Numbered from the stretch's first letter, positions 1-8,857 are shown. The stretch is DNA of 64,000 nucleotides from Rhodobacter capsulatus (GCF_005144475.1 NZ_SWJZ01000008.1:1-64000), one strand, 5' to 3'. Notes: a model not told the origin generated them from the letters alone. Made by a program: numbers and translations.

Positions 1-19
1 ACCACCGTCGCTTCGGTGA

Positions 20-63
20 GGGGTCTTCTACGGATACTCGCATACCTCCGCAACCCCCTTTTT
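20..63 (+). terminator. possible terminator or structured RNA 3' end
   Basis: GGGGT at 20-24 can pair with ACCCC at 53-57, and CGGA at 31-34 with TCCG at 47-50 inside it. Five T follow at 59-63. This resembles the end of a transcript entering from the left edge. The rest of 1-344 shows no convincing coding signal; a TTGGCACG-like string near 268 has no -12 partner. I see nothing else in that stretch. Confidence 0.35.
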
Positions 64-344
64 CAAAAATATACAAACTTTCTGCCGCCAGCACGCAAAA
101 CACCAGGAAATGCTCGGCCGGGACGCTGGCAGATCGCGCCGGAAACTCCGGGTCCGCCCCGCACCTTCCGCTTGTCGCGGCGCAAATCCCCCAACCGAGG
201 GCCGAATCCCGCGTGGAGGCCCGAATCCCGCACAAGGGACGGCACGGTGACGGGCGTGTTGCGCAGGATTGGCACGCGCGCGGGAATCTCTATGCTTGAA
301 ATCGGAGGCAGGGTCAGTCGGACCCGCCCCAAGGGAGATAGAAG

Positions 345-839
345 ATGATGAGACGCGGTTTGCGCGGCCTGATGGTGGCTGCCCTGTGCATGGTGCCTGC
401 GGCCGGGATGGCGCAGGATCTGGTGACGGTCGGAACGGTGGGCGTCTGGGATGTGCTGGTCGATCCGACCATCGGCAACGGCTGCCTGATCAATGCCGAA
501 TTCGAGGATGGCTCGGATGTGCGGATCGGCTTCGACCCGGAAAAGGGCAATGGCTATCTGATGGCGATGAACGCCGACTGGGGCGATATCGAGGATGACA
601 AGATCTATCCGATCTCCTTCGATGTCGATGGTCAGGTCTATCAGGGCGAAGGCAAGGGCCTGCATCTGGACGGGCTGCCCGGGCTCGACATCGGGTTCGA
701 CAGCGCCGACTTCCTGATGGACATCGCACAAAGACAGACGCTGAGCCTGTCGAACGCGGAAGGCGAGGTGATGTCGATCGACCTGACCGACAGCTATGCC
801 GCGCTGGAAGCCGCCGTCGCCTGTCAGCAGAATCAGTGA
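345..839 (+). CDS. exported protein of unknown function
   Basis: The 164-residue product starts with a clear Sec signal peptide: MMRRGLRG, a hydrophobic core, and probable cleavage after the AGMAQ region near residue 24. The mature part is acidic with many Asp and Gly residues. It contains two cysteines, one after IGNG and one near the C terminus (VACQQNQ), which could form a disulfide in the periplasm. A ribosome site AAGGGAGA lies at 331-338; the next codon is also ATG, so either could start translation. I recognise no domain. It lies alone upstream of smpB with an intergenic gap of about 110 bases, so co-transcription is uncertain. Confidence 0.7.
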   Translation: MMRRGLRGLMVAALCMVPAAGMAQDLVTVGTVGVWDVLVDPTIGNGCLINAEFEDGSDVRIGFDPEKGNGYLMAMNADWGDIEDDKIYPISFDVDGQVYQGEGKGLHLDGLPGLDIGFDSADFLMDIAQRQTLSLSNAEGEVMSIDLTDSYAALEAAVACQQNQ

Positions 840-952
840 CCGACCCGGGGCAGCGCCTGCGCTGCCCCAAGCGCATTCGGCAGGGCGGCGCGCTGGCGCC
901 GCCCCAAGCCGCACTGGACAGGCCGCCCGCCCTCGCCTATCTCAGGACGATC

Positions 953-1426
953 ATGGCGCAGAAATCCGACCCCAATTCCAAGCTTATCGCCGAGAACCGG
1001 CAGGCCCGGTTCCATTATGCCATCGAGAGCGATCTCGAGGCCGGGATCATGCTGCTCGGCTCCGAGGTGAAATCGCTGCGCACCGGCCAGTCGAACATCG
1101 CCGAGAGCTATGCCAGCATCGAGAATGGCGAGCTGTGGCTGATCAACTCCTATATCGCCGCCTATCAGCAGGCGAGCGTCTTCGGCCATGAGGAGCGGCG
1201 GCACCGCAAGCTTCTGGTCTCGAAGAAGGAGCTGGCGCGGCTTTGGACCGCGGTCGGCCGCGAGGGGATGACCCTGGTGCCGCTGGCGCTTTATTTCAAT
1301 GATCGCGGCAAGGTGAAGTTGAAGCTGGGCGTCGCCAAGGGCAAGAAACTGGCCGACAAACGCGAAACCGAGGCCAAGCGCGACTGGAACCGGCAAAAAC
1401 AGCGCCTTTTGAAGCAGAACGCATAA
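953..1426 (+). CDS. smpB: SsrA-binding protein SmpB
   Basis: SmpB binds tmRNA and brings it to stalled ribosomes for trans-translation in the cytoplasm. The 157-residue product shows the family start ([16 protein letters not shown]), the oligonucleotide-binding barrel core with [18 protein letters not shown], and the [21 protein letters not shown] stretch. It ends in the basic tail, rich in Lys and Arg, that enters the empty mRNA channel. The open frame extends upstream to 836, but only the ATG at 953 gives a family-length protein. No ssrA gene is visible in the window, so tmRNA must be encoded elsewhere. Confidence 0.96.
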   Translation: MAQKSDPNSKLIAENRQARFHYAIESDLEAGIMLLGSEVKSLRTGQSNIAESYASIENGELWLINSYIAAYQQASVFGHEERRHRKLLVSKKELARLWTAVGREGMTLVPLALYFNDRGKVKLKLGVAKGKKLADKRETEAKRDWNRQKQRLLKQNA

Positions 1427-1491
1427 GCCCTCTGCCCTTGCCCCGCTGCGCGCCTGAGTCTAAGCACGAAGCGATGACGGGAGGGTGCGCA

Positions 1492-2349
1492 ATGGCTTTG
1501 GACGATCCGAAAACACTGGTTTCCACCGACTGGCTCGAGGCGCATCTGCGCGACCCCGATTTGCGGGTGCTCGATGCCTCGTGGTTCCTGCCTTCGATGG
1601 AGCGCGATGCGAAGGCGGGCTATGCGAGCGCCCATATTCCGGGGGCGCGGTTCTTCGATATCGACGAGATTTCCGACACAAGGTCCGAGCTGCCGCACAT
1701 GGCGCCGCCGGTCGAGAAATTCATGAGCAGGATGCGGGCGATGGGCGTGGGCGACGGCCATCAGGTGGTGGTCTATGACCAGCTGGGCATCTTTTCCGCG
1801 CCGCGGGTCTGGTGGCTGTTCCGGCTGATGGGCAAGACCGATGTCGCCGTGCTGGATGGCGGTCTGCCGAAATGGCTGGCCGAGGGCCGCGAGACCGAGG
1901 ACATGGCGCCGATCCCGCGCGACCGGCACATGACGGTGCAGCGGCAGGCCGCGCTGATCAAGGACGTGACGCAGGTGGCGCATGCCTCGAAGCTCGGGGA
2001 TCACGAGATCATCGACGCCCGGCCGCGCGGCCGCTTCCTTGGCACCGATCCCGAGCCGCGGCCCGGCCTGCGCTCGGGTCACATTCCCGGCTCGAAGAAC
2101 GTGCCGTGGAACAGCGTGCTGACCGACGCGAACACGATGAAATCGCCCGAAGACCTGCGCGCGGTCTTCACGGCGGCGGGCGTGGACCTTGCGAAACCCG
2201 CCATTGCCACCTGCGGCTCGGGCGTTTCCGCCGCCGTGCTGGTGCTGGCGCTGGAACGCATCGGCCACCGCAATCACGCCCTTTATGACGGCTCCTGGGC
2301 CGAATGGGGCATGTTCAACGACCTGCGCGTCGCAACCGGAGAAGCATGA
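1492..2349 (+). CDS. sseA: 3-mercaptopyruvate sulfurtransferase (rhodanese family)
   Basis: This 285-residue enzyme has two rhodanese domains. The first is inactive and carries the DASW...DAK...YASAHIPGARFFDID pattern. The second carries the catalytic cysteine in CGSGVSA, near residue 243. The CGSGxxA loop is typical of mercaptopyruvate rather than thiosulfate sulfurtransferases. It transfers sulfur from 3-mercaptopyruvate to thiol acceptors in the cytoplasm. The start at 1492 follows GGGAGGGTG; an upstream in-frame ATG at 1438 lacks a good ribosome site. The stop overlaps the start of the aminotransferase (ATGATG), so the two are probably co-translated. That fits, since transamination of cysteine yields mercaptopyruvate. 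Confidence 0.92.
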   Translation: MALDDPKTLVSTDWLEAHLRDPDLRVLDASWFLPSMERDAKAGYASAHIPGARFFDIDEISDTRSELPHMAPPVEKFMSRMRAMGVGDGHQVVVYDQLGIFSAPRVWWLFRLMGKTDVAVLDGGLPKWLAEGRETEDMAPIPRDRHMTVQRQAALIKDVTQVAHASKLGDHEIIDARPRGRFLGTDPEPRPGLRSGHIPGSKNVPWNSVLTDANTMKSPEDLRAVFTAAGVDLAKPAIATCGSGVSAAVLVLALERIGHRNHALYDGSWAEWGMFNDLRVATGEA

Positions 2350-3530
2350 TGTTCAATTCCCTCAAAGCTCAGGCGCCTGACAAGATCTTGGCGCTGATGG
2401 GCCAGTTCCGCACCGATCCGCGGACGGACAAGATCGATCTGGGCGTCGGTGTCTACAAGGACGCCGAAGGCCGGACCCCGGTGATGCGGGCGATCAAATC
2501 GGCCGAAAAGCAGCTTTGGGAAACGGAAACCAGCAAGACCTACACCGCGCTGGCGGGCGAGCCTGCCTTCCACGCCGCGATGGCGGAAATGGTGCTGGGC
2601 GCGGAGTATCCGGCCGATCGTCTGTCCTGCCTTGCGACCGTGGGCGGCACCGGCGCCTGCCGCCAGGCCTTCGAACTCGCCCGCCTGGCCAATCCGGGCT
2701 GCACCGTCTGGGTGTCGGACCCGACCTGGCCGAACCACCTGTCGATCCTCGCCTTCATGAAGCAGGACACCAAACTCTATCGCTATTTCGACAGCGCCGC
2801 CCGGGCGGTGGCTTTCGAGGCGATGATGGAAGATCTGCAGGCGATCAAGGCGGGCGATGTCGTGTTGCTGCACGGCTGCTGCCACAACCCGACCGGCGCC
2901 AACCTGACGCTGGAACAATGGGCCGCCGTCGCTGACCTGCTGGAAGCCAAGGGCGCCGTGCCGATGATCGACCTGGCCTATCAGGGCTTCGGCGATGGTC
3001 TTGAGGAAGACGCCGCGGGCACCCGGCTGATCGCCTCGCGTCTGCCCGAGGTGATGATTGCCGCCTCCTGCTCGAAGAACTTCGGCATCTACCGCGAACG
3101 CACCGGCTGCCTGCTGGTGCTGTCGGATGCGGCCTCGAAAGAAGTCACGCAGGGCACCCTCGCCTATCTGAACCGTCAGAATTACTCGTTCTCGCCCGAT
3201 CACGGCGCGCGGCTGGTGACGATGGTGCTGACCGACCCGACCCTGCGGGCGGAATGGATGACGGAACTGGAAGAGGTCCGCAAAGGCATGCTGGGCCTGC
3301 GCGAGCAGCTGGCGGCGGAACTGCGGCAGCTGTCGAACTCGGACCGGTTCGATTTCGTCGCCCGTCACCGCGGCATGTTCTCGCGTCTGGGCGCAAGCGC
3401 CGAGCAAGTCGAAAAGATGCGCCTCGACAATGCGATCTACATGGTCGGCGATTCGCGGCTGAACATCGCCGGGCTGAACGCGAAGACCGTGCCGATCCTC
3501 GCCCGCGCGATCATCGCCGCCGGGGTGTGA
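2346..3530 (+). CDS. class I aromatic/aspartate aminotransferase
   Basis: The 394-residue product matches the AspC/TyrB subgroup in length and motifs: GVGVYKD near the N terminus, the HGCCHNPTGANL nucleotide-side motif, DLAYQGFGDGL, and the PLP lysine in SCSKNFGIYRERTG. The C-terminal arginine that binds substrate carboxylate lies within DSRLNIAGL. It exchanges amino groups between aromatic or dicarboxylic amino acids and 2-oxoglutarate. Substrate preference (tyrB versus aspC) cannot be settled by eye. Start codons at 2346 and 2349 are both possible, each overlapping the stop of the sulfurtransferase gene. A terminator follows at 3550. Confidence 0.92.
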   Translation: MMFNSLKAQAPDKILALMGQFRTDPRTDKIDLGVGVYKDAEGRTPVMRAIKSAEKQLWETETSKTYTALAGEPAFHAAMAEMVLGAEYPADRLSCLATVGGTGACRQAFELARLANPGCTVWVSDPTWPNHLSILAFMKQDTKLYRYFDSAARAVAFEAMMEDLQAIKAGDVVLLHGCCHNPTGANLTLEQWAAVADLLEAKGAVPMIDLAYQGFGDGLEEDAAGTRLIASRLPEVMIAASCSKNFGIYRERTGCLLVLSDAASKEVTQGTLAYLNRQNYSFSPDHGARLVTMVLTDPTLRAEWMTELEEVRKGMLGLREQLAAELRQLSNSDRFDFVARHRGMFSRLGASAEQVEKMRLDNAIYMVGDSRLNIAGLNAKTVPILARAIIAAGV

Positions 3531-3549
3531 TTTCGCACGCATGCTGTGC

Positions 3550-3577
3550 AAGGGCGGCCCCCCGGGGTCGCCCTTTT
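3550..3577 (+). terminator. rho-independent terminator after the aminotransferase
   Basis: AAGGGCG at 3550-3556 pairs with CGCCCTT at 3569-3575, with a G/C-rich loop, followed by TTTT. It separates the sulfurtransferase-aminotransferase pair from the efflux operon. Confidence 0.75.
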
Positions 3578-3591
3578 GCATGTTCTGTCAC

Positions 3592-3621
3592 TTGATATCA
3601 TAAGCACGCTTATAATATATC
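3592..3621 (+). promoter_or_regulatory. promoter and palindromic operator of the emrRAB-like operon
   Basis: A 24-base near-perfect inverted repeat spans 3595-3618. Its perfect core is ATAAGCACGCTTAT (3600-3613), one mismatched pair (3599/3614) follows, and four matching pairs (ATAT/ATAT) flank it. TTGATA at 3592 and TATATC at 3616 can act as -35 and -10 with an 18-base spacer; TATAAT at 3611 is an alternative -10. The repeat therefore overlies the promoter. That is the usual arrangement for autorepression by MarR-family dimers, and the first gene downstream is a MarR regulator. Confidence 0.7.
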
Positions 3622-3641
3622 TGCTCATCTCCACAGGAGGG

Positions 3642-4103
3642 ATGATGAGCGAGTGTGAAATTCCCCACGAAAGCCTTGGCTTTCTGATGCAGGACGCGGC
3701 GCGGCTGTTGCGCAAGCGCTTCGAGATGCGGGCCTCCGAGCTGGGCCTGACCTCGGCGCAATGGCGTCTGCTGGTGAACCTGTTCAAACGCGGGCCGCTG
3801 CCGCAGGCGCGGCTGGCGGAACTGCTGGAAATCGAGCCGATTTCGCTCTCGCGTCTGGTCGACCGGATGGCCGAGGCGGGCTGGGTGGAACGCCGCCCCG
3901 ACCCGAACGACCGGCGCATCCGCATCGTCCATGCCACCGACAAGACCCGTTCGACGATCAGCGCCGCGCGCCACATCGCCGACAGCATCTACGCCGAGGC
4001 GCTGGCGGGCCTGCCCCCCGGCGCCACCGAGACGATGACGGCGATGCTGCGCCAGATCATCTGCAACCTTTCGCAACCGACCGAGACCGATCATGACCGC
4101 TGA
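3642..4103 (+). CDS. MarR-family transcriptional regulator of the efflux operon
   Basis: This 153-residue protein has the winged-helix core of MarR proteins. LTSAQWRLLVNLFKRGPLPQ is followed by a recognition helix region with SLSRLVDRMAEAGWVERR, then the wing with PDPNDRRIRIVHATD. Such proteins bind palindromes as dimers and release DNA when they bind a toxic or aromatic ligand. The start follows AGGAGGG; ATG codons at 3642 and 3645 are both possible. The gene overlaps the next by 11 bases. By analogy with EmrR it probably represses its own operon through the palindrome at 3595-3618. Confidence 0.9.
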   Translation: MMSECEIPHESLGFLMQDAARLLRKRFEMRASELGLTSAQWRLLVNLFKRGPLPQARLAELLEIEPISLSRLVDRMAEAGWVERRPDPNDRRIRIVHATDKTRSTISAARHIADSIYAEALAGLPPGATETMTAMLRQIICNLSQPTETDHDR

Positions 4104-5175
4104 GACGCAAGCCCCGAAGAAATCGCCGAAAAAACTGCTGATGGCCACGCTGCCGGTCGCGCTGGTGCTGGCGGGCGGCTGGGTCTGGCTGGATTCGGGC
4201 CGCTACGAATCGACCGAGAACGCCGCCGTGCAACAGGCGCGAATCTCCGTCGCCTCGGACATCTCGGGCCGGGTGACCGAGGTTTTCGTGCGCGACAACG
4301 ACCGGGTGACGGCGGGGCAACAGCTGTTCCGCGTCGATCCCGAGCCCTACCGGATCGCCCTGTCGCAGGCCGATGCGGCGCTGGCCCAGGCGCGGCTGCA
4401 GGTCGCCCAGCTGCGCGCGGCCTATAATCTGGCGCAGGCGCAGGAACAGGTGGCGCAGGACACCGCCGATTACCTGGCGTCCGAGCTGAAGCGGCAGGAG
4501 GCGATCACCGGCCGCGGCGCGGGCACGGAATCGGCGCTGGATGCGGCCCGGCATGATGCCAGCTCGGCGCTGGAAAGCCTGGCGGCGGCAAAGCAGGGCG
4601 TGGCCGCCGCACTGGCCGCGCTGGGCGGCGATCCGCAGGTGGCGACCGATGCCCATCCGATGGTGATGGCGGCGCTGACCGCGCGCGAAAAGGCCGCCTA
4701 CAATCTGGGCCTGACCACGGTCACCGCCCCCGCCGATGGCGTGGTCTACAAGGCCGACAGCTTCAAGCCCGGCCAGTTCGTCGCCGCGGGCTCGGCGCTG
4801 TTTTCGCTGGTGGAAACCGGCGACACCTGGATCGAGGCGAATTTCAAGGAAACCCAGATCGGCAAGATGGCCCCGGGGCAAAGGGCCGAAATCGAGTTCG
4901 ACACCTTCCCGGGCAAGGAGTTCGAGGCGGTGGTCGCGGCTGTCGGCGCGGGCACCGGGGCGGAATTCTCGCTGCTTCCGGCGCAGAACGCCACCGGCAA
5001 CTGGGTCAAGGTCACCCAGCGCGTGCCGGTCATGCTGCGTCTGACCGAGACGACCGAGCTGCCCGCCCTGCGCACCGGGCTTTCGGCCGCCGTGACCGTC
5101 GACACCAAGGCGAAGACCAACCTGGACGCGCTGGTGATGCGCGTCGAGGGTCAGCCCGCGACGCGCGGAAACTGA
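4093..5175 (+). CDS. emrA: HlyD/EmrA-family membrane fusion protein
   Basis: The 360-residue periplasmic adaptor has one N-terminal membrane anchor (about residues 16-34, LLMATLPVALVLAGGWVW). A split lipoyl half-motif (RISVASDISGRVTEVFV) follows, then an alpha-helical hairpin rich in Ala and Gln (about 95-190). The second lipoyl half (TVTAPADGVVYKADSFKPGQFV) and a beta-barrel domain complete it. It links the inner-membrane pump encoded next to an outer-membrane channel. No TolC-like gene is nearby, so the channel is probably shared. It overlaps the regulator gene and lies three bases before the pump gene. Confidence 0.92.
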   Translation: MTAETQAPKKSPKKLLMATLPVALVLAGGWVWLDSGRYESTENAAVQQARISVASDISGRVTEVFVRDNDRVTAGQQLFRVDPEPYRIALSQADAALAQARLQVAQLRAAYNLAQAQEQVAQDTADYLASELKRQEAITGRGAGTESALDAARHDASSALESLAAAKQGVAAALAALGGDPQVATDAHPMVMAALTAREKAAYNLGLTTVTAPADGVVYKADSFKPGQFVAAGSALFSLVETGDTWIEANFKETQIGKMAPGQRAEIEFDTFPGKEFEAVVAAVGAGTGAEFSLLPAQNATGNWVKVTQRVPVMLRLTETTELPALRTGLSAAVTVDTKAKTNLDALVMRVEGQPATRGN

Positions 5176-5178
5176 GCC

Positions 5179-6738
5179 ATGCAGGGCCCCGTTCCGGTCA
5201 AGCATCACGGGCTGATCACCGCCTCGCTGATGCTGGCCACGATCATGCAGGTGCTCGACACCACCATCGCCAATGTCGCCCTGCCCTCGATGCGGGCCGA
5301 CCTTGGCGCGTCTTCGGACACGATCAACTGGGTGCTGACGTCTTACATCGTCGCCTCGGCGATCGTCACGCCGCTGTCGGGCTGGATGTCCGAACGCTTC
5401 GGCCGCAAAGAGGTCTTCATCGCCTCGGTGGCCGGGTTCGTGCTGACCTCGATGCTGTGCGGCATCGCCTGGAGCCTTGAATCCATGGTGTTCTTTCGCA
5501 TGGCGCAGGGGGTCTTCGGCGCCGCCATCGTGCCCTTGTCGCAGACCTTCCTGCTCGACATCAACCCGCGCGAAAAGCACGGTCAGGCGATGGCGATCTG
5601 GGGCGCGGGGATCATGGTCGGGCCGATCATCGGGCCGACCTTGGGCGGCTACCTGACCGAGACGCTGAACTGGCGCTGGGTGTTTTTCATCAACCTGCCC
5701 TTGGGCATCATCGCGCTGGCGGGGCTGGCCGCCTATCTGCCGCAGATGCCGCGGCGGATCCGGCTCTTTGATTTCGTCGGCTTTGCCGCCTTGGGGCTGG
5801 GCGTCGGCGCGCTTCAACTGATGCTCGACCGCGGCGGCGAGGTGGACTGGTTCAACGCCGTCGAGATCTGGATCGAGCTGGCGATCTCGGTTTGCGGCTT
5901 CTGGGTCTTCGTGATCTGGATCATGGGAGTGGAACACCCGTTCCTTGACCCGAAGATGTTCGCCGACCGCAATTTCGCCACCGGGCTGGTGCTGATCTTC
6001 ATCGTCGGCATCGTGCTTCTGGCCTCGCTGGCGCTGTTGCCGCCGATGCTCTCGGCGCTGTTCGGCTATCCCGTCATCACCACCGGCATGGTGATGGCGC
6101 CGCGCGGCGTCGGAACGATGATCATGATGATCGCGGCGGGCAAACTGCTGCGCGTCGTCGATGCGCGCAAGCTGGTGATCACCGGGCTTCTGTTCACCTC
6201 GTGGTCGCTTTACATCATGACCGGCTTTGGCCCGCAGATGAACGCGACGCCGATCATCGTCTCGGGCTTCGTGCAGGGGCTGGGGCTGGGGCTGGTCTTC
6301 GTGCCGCTCTCGACCGTGGCTTTCGCCACCATCGCGCCGCAGTTCCGCGGCGATGCGACGGCGCTGTTCAGTCTGGTGCGCAACATCGGCTCCTCGATCG
6401 GGATTTCCATCGTCACCCTGCTTTTGACCCGCAACACCCAGATCAGCCACACCGAGCTGGTCGCCAACATCTCGCTTTACGATCCGAATTTCAGCGGGAT
6501 GATGAGCGGCGCCGGGGGGGCGATGATGCAGTCGATGACGGCGCAATATGGCGAGGGCGCGTTCTGGACCGTGGTGAACCAGATCGTCACCGCCCAGGCG
6601 GCGATGGTGGCCTATGTCGATGATTTCGAGGCGCTGATGTGGATCACGCTGGCGGCGCTGCCGCTGGCCTTCCTGCTGCGCCGCCCGGTCGCGGCGCCGC
6701 CCGGGGTCAGTGCGCCCCCCGCCGCGCATGCGGATTGA
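5179..6738 (+). CDS. emrB: DHA2-family (EmrB/QacA) drug:H+ antiporter
   Basis: The 519-residue inner-membrane protein has about 14 hydrophobic segments, typical of the DHA2 group. Motifs include LDTTIANVALPSM in TM1, the loop 2-3 signature WMSERFGRKEVF, and the antiporter motif C WGAGIMVGPIIGPTLGGYL in TM5. It uses the proton gradient to expel hydrophobic toxicants. It is the third gene of the MarR-EmrA-EmrB operon and is followed by a strong bidirectional terminator. The substrate cannot be told from sequence. Confidence 0.94.
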   Translation: MQGPVPVKHHGLITASLMLATIMQVLDTTIANVALPSMRADLGASSDTINWVLTSYIVASAIVTPLSGWMSERFGRKEVFIASVAGFVLTSMLCGIAWSLESMVFFRMAQGVFGAAIVPLSQTFLLDINPREKHGQAMAIWGAGIMVGPIIGPTLGGYLTETLNWRWVFFINLPLGIIALAGLAAYLPQMPRRIRLFDFVGFAALGLGVGALQLMLDRGGEVDWFNAVEIWIELAISVCGFWVFVIWIMGVEHPFLDPKMFADRNFATGLVLIFIVGIVLLASLALLPPMLSALFGYPVITTGMVMAPRGVGTMIMMIAAGKLLRVVDARKLVITGLLFTSWSLYIMTGFGPQMNATPIIVSGFVQGLGLGLVFVPLSTVAFATIAPQFRGDATALFSLVRNIGSSIGISIVTLLLTRNTQISHTELVANISLYDPNFSGMMSGAGGAMMQSMTAQYGEGAFWTVVNQIVTAQAAMVAYVDDFEALMWITLAALPLAFLLRRPVAAPPGVSAPPAAHAD

Positions 6739-6745
6739 GATGTGA

Positions 6746-6773
6746 AAAGGCCCGGGGGAAGCCCCGGGCCTTT
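6746..6773. terminator. bidirectional terminator between emrB and amtB
   Basis: A perfect 12-base stem is formed by AAAGGCCCGGGG and CCCCGGGCCTTT around the loop GAAG. It lies between two convergent genes and has A/T ends on both sides, so it can stop transcription both ways. Confidence 0.85.
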
Positions 6774-6792
6774 CGCGTCGATCCTTGCGGGA

Positions 6793-8235
6793 TCACATGT
6801 TGTAGGCGCTTTCGCCATGCGAGGTCTGGTCAAGGCCCTGACGTTCGTCATCGGCGGTCGGACGCAGGCCGAAGACCATCGAGATCACCTTGAACAGCAC
6901 AAGCGACACGCCACCCGACCACACCAGCGTGACCGTCACGGCTTTCAGCTGGGTGATGAACTGGGCCACCATGTCGTAGCTGCCCGGAACCGCCGGGAAG
7001 ACGGTGTAATCGACCCAGCCCTGACCGCCCAGCGCCGGATCGGCGACGATGGCGGTGCCCAGCGCGCCGACGATCCCGCCGATGCCATGCACGCCGAAAA
7101 CGTCGAGGCTGTCGTCATATTTCAGCTTCGATTTCACCACCGAGACGAAGAAGAAGCAGATCGGCGACACGACAAGACCCAGCATCAGCGAGCCCATCGG
7201 CGAGGCGAAGCCCGAAGCCGGGGTGACCGCGACAAGACCCGCGACGGCGCCGGTGACGGCCCCCAGCAGCGACGACCGGCCATGCAGGACCTGCTCGACA
7301 AGGCTCCAGGACAGCGCGGCGGCGGCGGTGGCAACGAAGGTGTTCAGGAAGGCCAGCGCGGCCAGGCCGTTCGATTCGAGGTTCGAGCCGGCGTTGAAGC
7401 CAAACCAGCCGATCCACAGCAGCGAGGCGCCGATCATCGTCATCGTCAGCGAATGCGGCGGCATCGGTTCCTTGTTGTAGCCGATGCGCTTGCCGATCAC
7501 GAGGCAGCCCATGAGACCGGCGATGCCCGCATTGATGTGCACGACCGTGCCACCGGCGAAGTCAAGACCGCCCCAGCCCCAGATCAGGCCGTAATCGGTC
7601 GGCGCGTCGACGAGGAAGTCGGGGCCCGCCCAATACCAGACCATGTGGGCCATCGGGAAATAGACGATGGTCAACCAGACCACCATGAAGATCATCAGCG
7701 GCCAGAATTTGACCCGCTCGGCAAAGGCGCCGACGATCAGCGCCGGGGTGATGCAGGCGAAGGTCATCTGGAACACGACGAAGGCATATTCCGGGATGTA
7801 GACGTTGTTCGAGAAGGTCGCGGCATAGGTGCCGGTGTTGACGCCCGCCAGGAACATCTTCGACAGGCCGCCGACAAAGGCGTTGCCGCTCGTGAAGGCC
7901 AGCGAATAGCCGTAAAGCACCCAGATCACCGCGGCGATCGAGACGACCATGAACACCTGCATCAAGAGCGACAGCATGTTCTTGGTCCGCACGAGACCGC
8001 CATAGAACAGCGCCAGCGCCGGGATCGACATCAAGAGCACCAGCGCCGAGGAGATCAGCATCCAGGAGGTGTCGCCCTTGTTCACCATGCCCGCCATCGC
8101 GGCGGCATCGGGGGCCTTGATCGGGCCCGCGGCGACGGCTTCGGCGACCGGAGCGGCCGCCTCCTGCGCGAACGCAGGCAGGGCCGCCACGGCAAGCGCC
8201 GTCGCAAGACCCGCATATTTGGTAAGGTTGTTCAT
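6793..8235 (-). CDS. amtB: ammonium transporter AmtB
   Basis: The 480-residue protein begins with a cleavable signal-like segment (ALPAFAQ) and a linker rich in Ala. Eleven or so membrane helices follow. Amt signatures are present: FYGGLVRTKNMLS, the DFAGGTVVHINAGIAGL region with the first channel His, and DVFGVHGIGGIVGALGTAI with the second. It conducts ammonium across the inner membrane under nitrogen limitation. It follows glnK at 23 bases, the classical glnK-amtB arrangement in which the PII protein plugs the channel when nitrogen becomes plentiful. Confidence 0.97.
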   Translation of the reverse strand: MNNLTKYAGLATALAVAALPAFAQEAAAPVAEAVAAGPIKAPDAAAMAGMVNKGDTSWMLISSALVLLMSIPALALFYGGLVRTKNMLSLLMQVFMVVSIAAVIWVLYGYSLAFTSGNAFVGGLSKMFLAGVNTGTYAATFSNNVYIPEYAFVVFQMTFACITPALIVGAFAERVKFWPLMIFMVVWLTIVYFPMAHMVWYWAGPDFLVDAPTDYGLIWGWGGLDFAGGTVVHINAGIAGLMGCLVIGKRIGYNKEPMPPHSLTMTMIGASLLWIGWFGFNAGSNLESNGLAALAFLNTFVATAAAALSWSLVEQVLHGRSSLLGAVTGAVAGLVAVTPASGFASPMGSLMLGLVVSPICFFFVSVVKSKLKYDDSLDVFGVHGIGGIVGALGTAIVADPALGGQGWVDYTVFPAVPGSYDMVAQFITQLKAVTVTLVWSGGVSLVLFKVISMVFGLRPTADDERQGLDQTSHGESAYNM

Positions 8236-8258
8236 TGTCCCTGTTTCCCCTGTGGTTC

Positions 8259-8597
8259 TTACAGCGCGTCGTCGCCAGCTTCGCCGGTGCGGACCCGCAC
8301 GGCCTGATTGACGTCAAGCACGAAGATCTTGCCGTCGCCGATCTTGTCGGTCTTCGCCGCTTTCAGGATCGTCTCGACCACCTCGTCGGCCAGATTGTCG
8401 GCGACGACGATTTCAAGCTTCACCTTCGGCACGAAATTGACCGCATATTCGGCGCCACGATAAATTTCCGTATGCCCCGACTGCGCGCCGAAGCCCTTGA
8501 TTTCCGTCACCATCATCCCGCGCACGCCGATCGCGGTCAGCGCCTCGCGGACCTCCTCCAGCTTGAACGGTTTGATCGCTGCAATGATGAGTTTCAC
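8259..8597 (-). CDS. glnK: nitrogen regulatory PII protein GlnK
   Basis: This 112-residue trimeric signal protein has the PII start VKLIIAAIKPFKLEEVREAL. Its T-loop carries the uridylylation tyrosine at residue 51 (TEIYRGAEYAVNF), and the C-terminal signature includes GDGKIFVLDVNQAVRVRTGE. Translation starts at GTG 8597 after GAAGGGA; the open frame runs further upstream, but only this start gives a normal PII. It binds ATP/ADP and 2-oxoglutarate and controls AmtB and nitrogen-assimilation targets. Being directly ahead of amtB, it is GlnK rather than GlnB. Confidence 0.96.
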   Translation of the reverse strand: MKLIIAAIKPFKLEEVREALTAIGVRGMMVTEIKGFGAQSGHTEIYRGAEYAVNFVPKVKLEIVVADNLADEVVETILKAAKTDKIGDGKIFVLDVNQAVRVRTGEAGDDAL

Positions 8598-8734
8598 GTG
8601 ATGTCCCTTCCTATTGTCAGCCGCTCCGATGCCCGGGGGCACCGTTATGAGCGTATCAAGGCGCGGGCAAAGCGCTTCGCACAAGAAAAGCTGCTTAAAC
8701 CGGCGGCAGTCAAAAACCGAATCCGGCCCGAAAA

Positions 8735-8749
8735 CGCACAAACTGTGCG
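8735..8749. promoter_or_regulatory. palindrome in the glnK / penicillin-binding-protein divergent region
   Basis: CGCACA-AAC-TGTGCG is a perfect 15-base inverted repeat about 140 bases upstream of glnK. The gap between its GCAC and GTGC halves is 5 bases, shorter than the enteric NtrC site as I know it, so NtrC binding is only a guess. The 8598-8857 region also contains an A/T-rich stretch (TTATATTTAAGC, 8757-8768) suited to a promoter. Confidence 0.35.
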
Positions 8750-8857
8750 CAGAGCCTTATATTTAAGCTTTCGAAAAACCGAATCGTGACGCGAGGCGTC
8801 TCCACATCCCGTTTCCGGCGGTGTAAGTTGCGCGGCAGAGCAGGCACCGGGGCGGAA

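Noticed and set aside
1..43. A minus-strand reading frame from ATG at 43 preceded by GGAGG, reading MRVSVEDPSPKRRW to the window edge
   Set aside because: The ribosome site is only one base from the ATG, only 14 codons are visible, and the same bases form a hairpin with a T run on the plus strand.
262..290. TTGGCACG string upstream of the first gene as a sigma-54 promoter
   Set aside because: The -12 TTGC element is missing at the required distance.
63..914. 283-codon open frame on the minus strand opposite the first gene
   Set aside because: It is antisense to a gene with a signal peptide and ribosome site, and its composition is the Arg/His-rich type expected of a shadow frame in G/C-rich DNA.
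4057..6729. 890-codon open frame on the minus strand
   Set aside because: It is antisense to emrA and emrB and has shadow-type composition with no recognisable motif.
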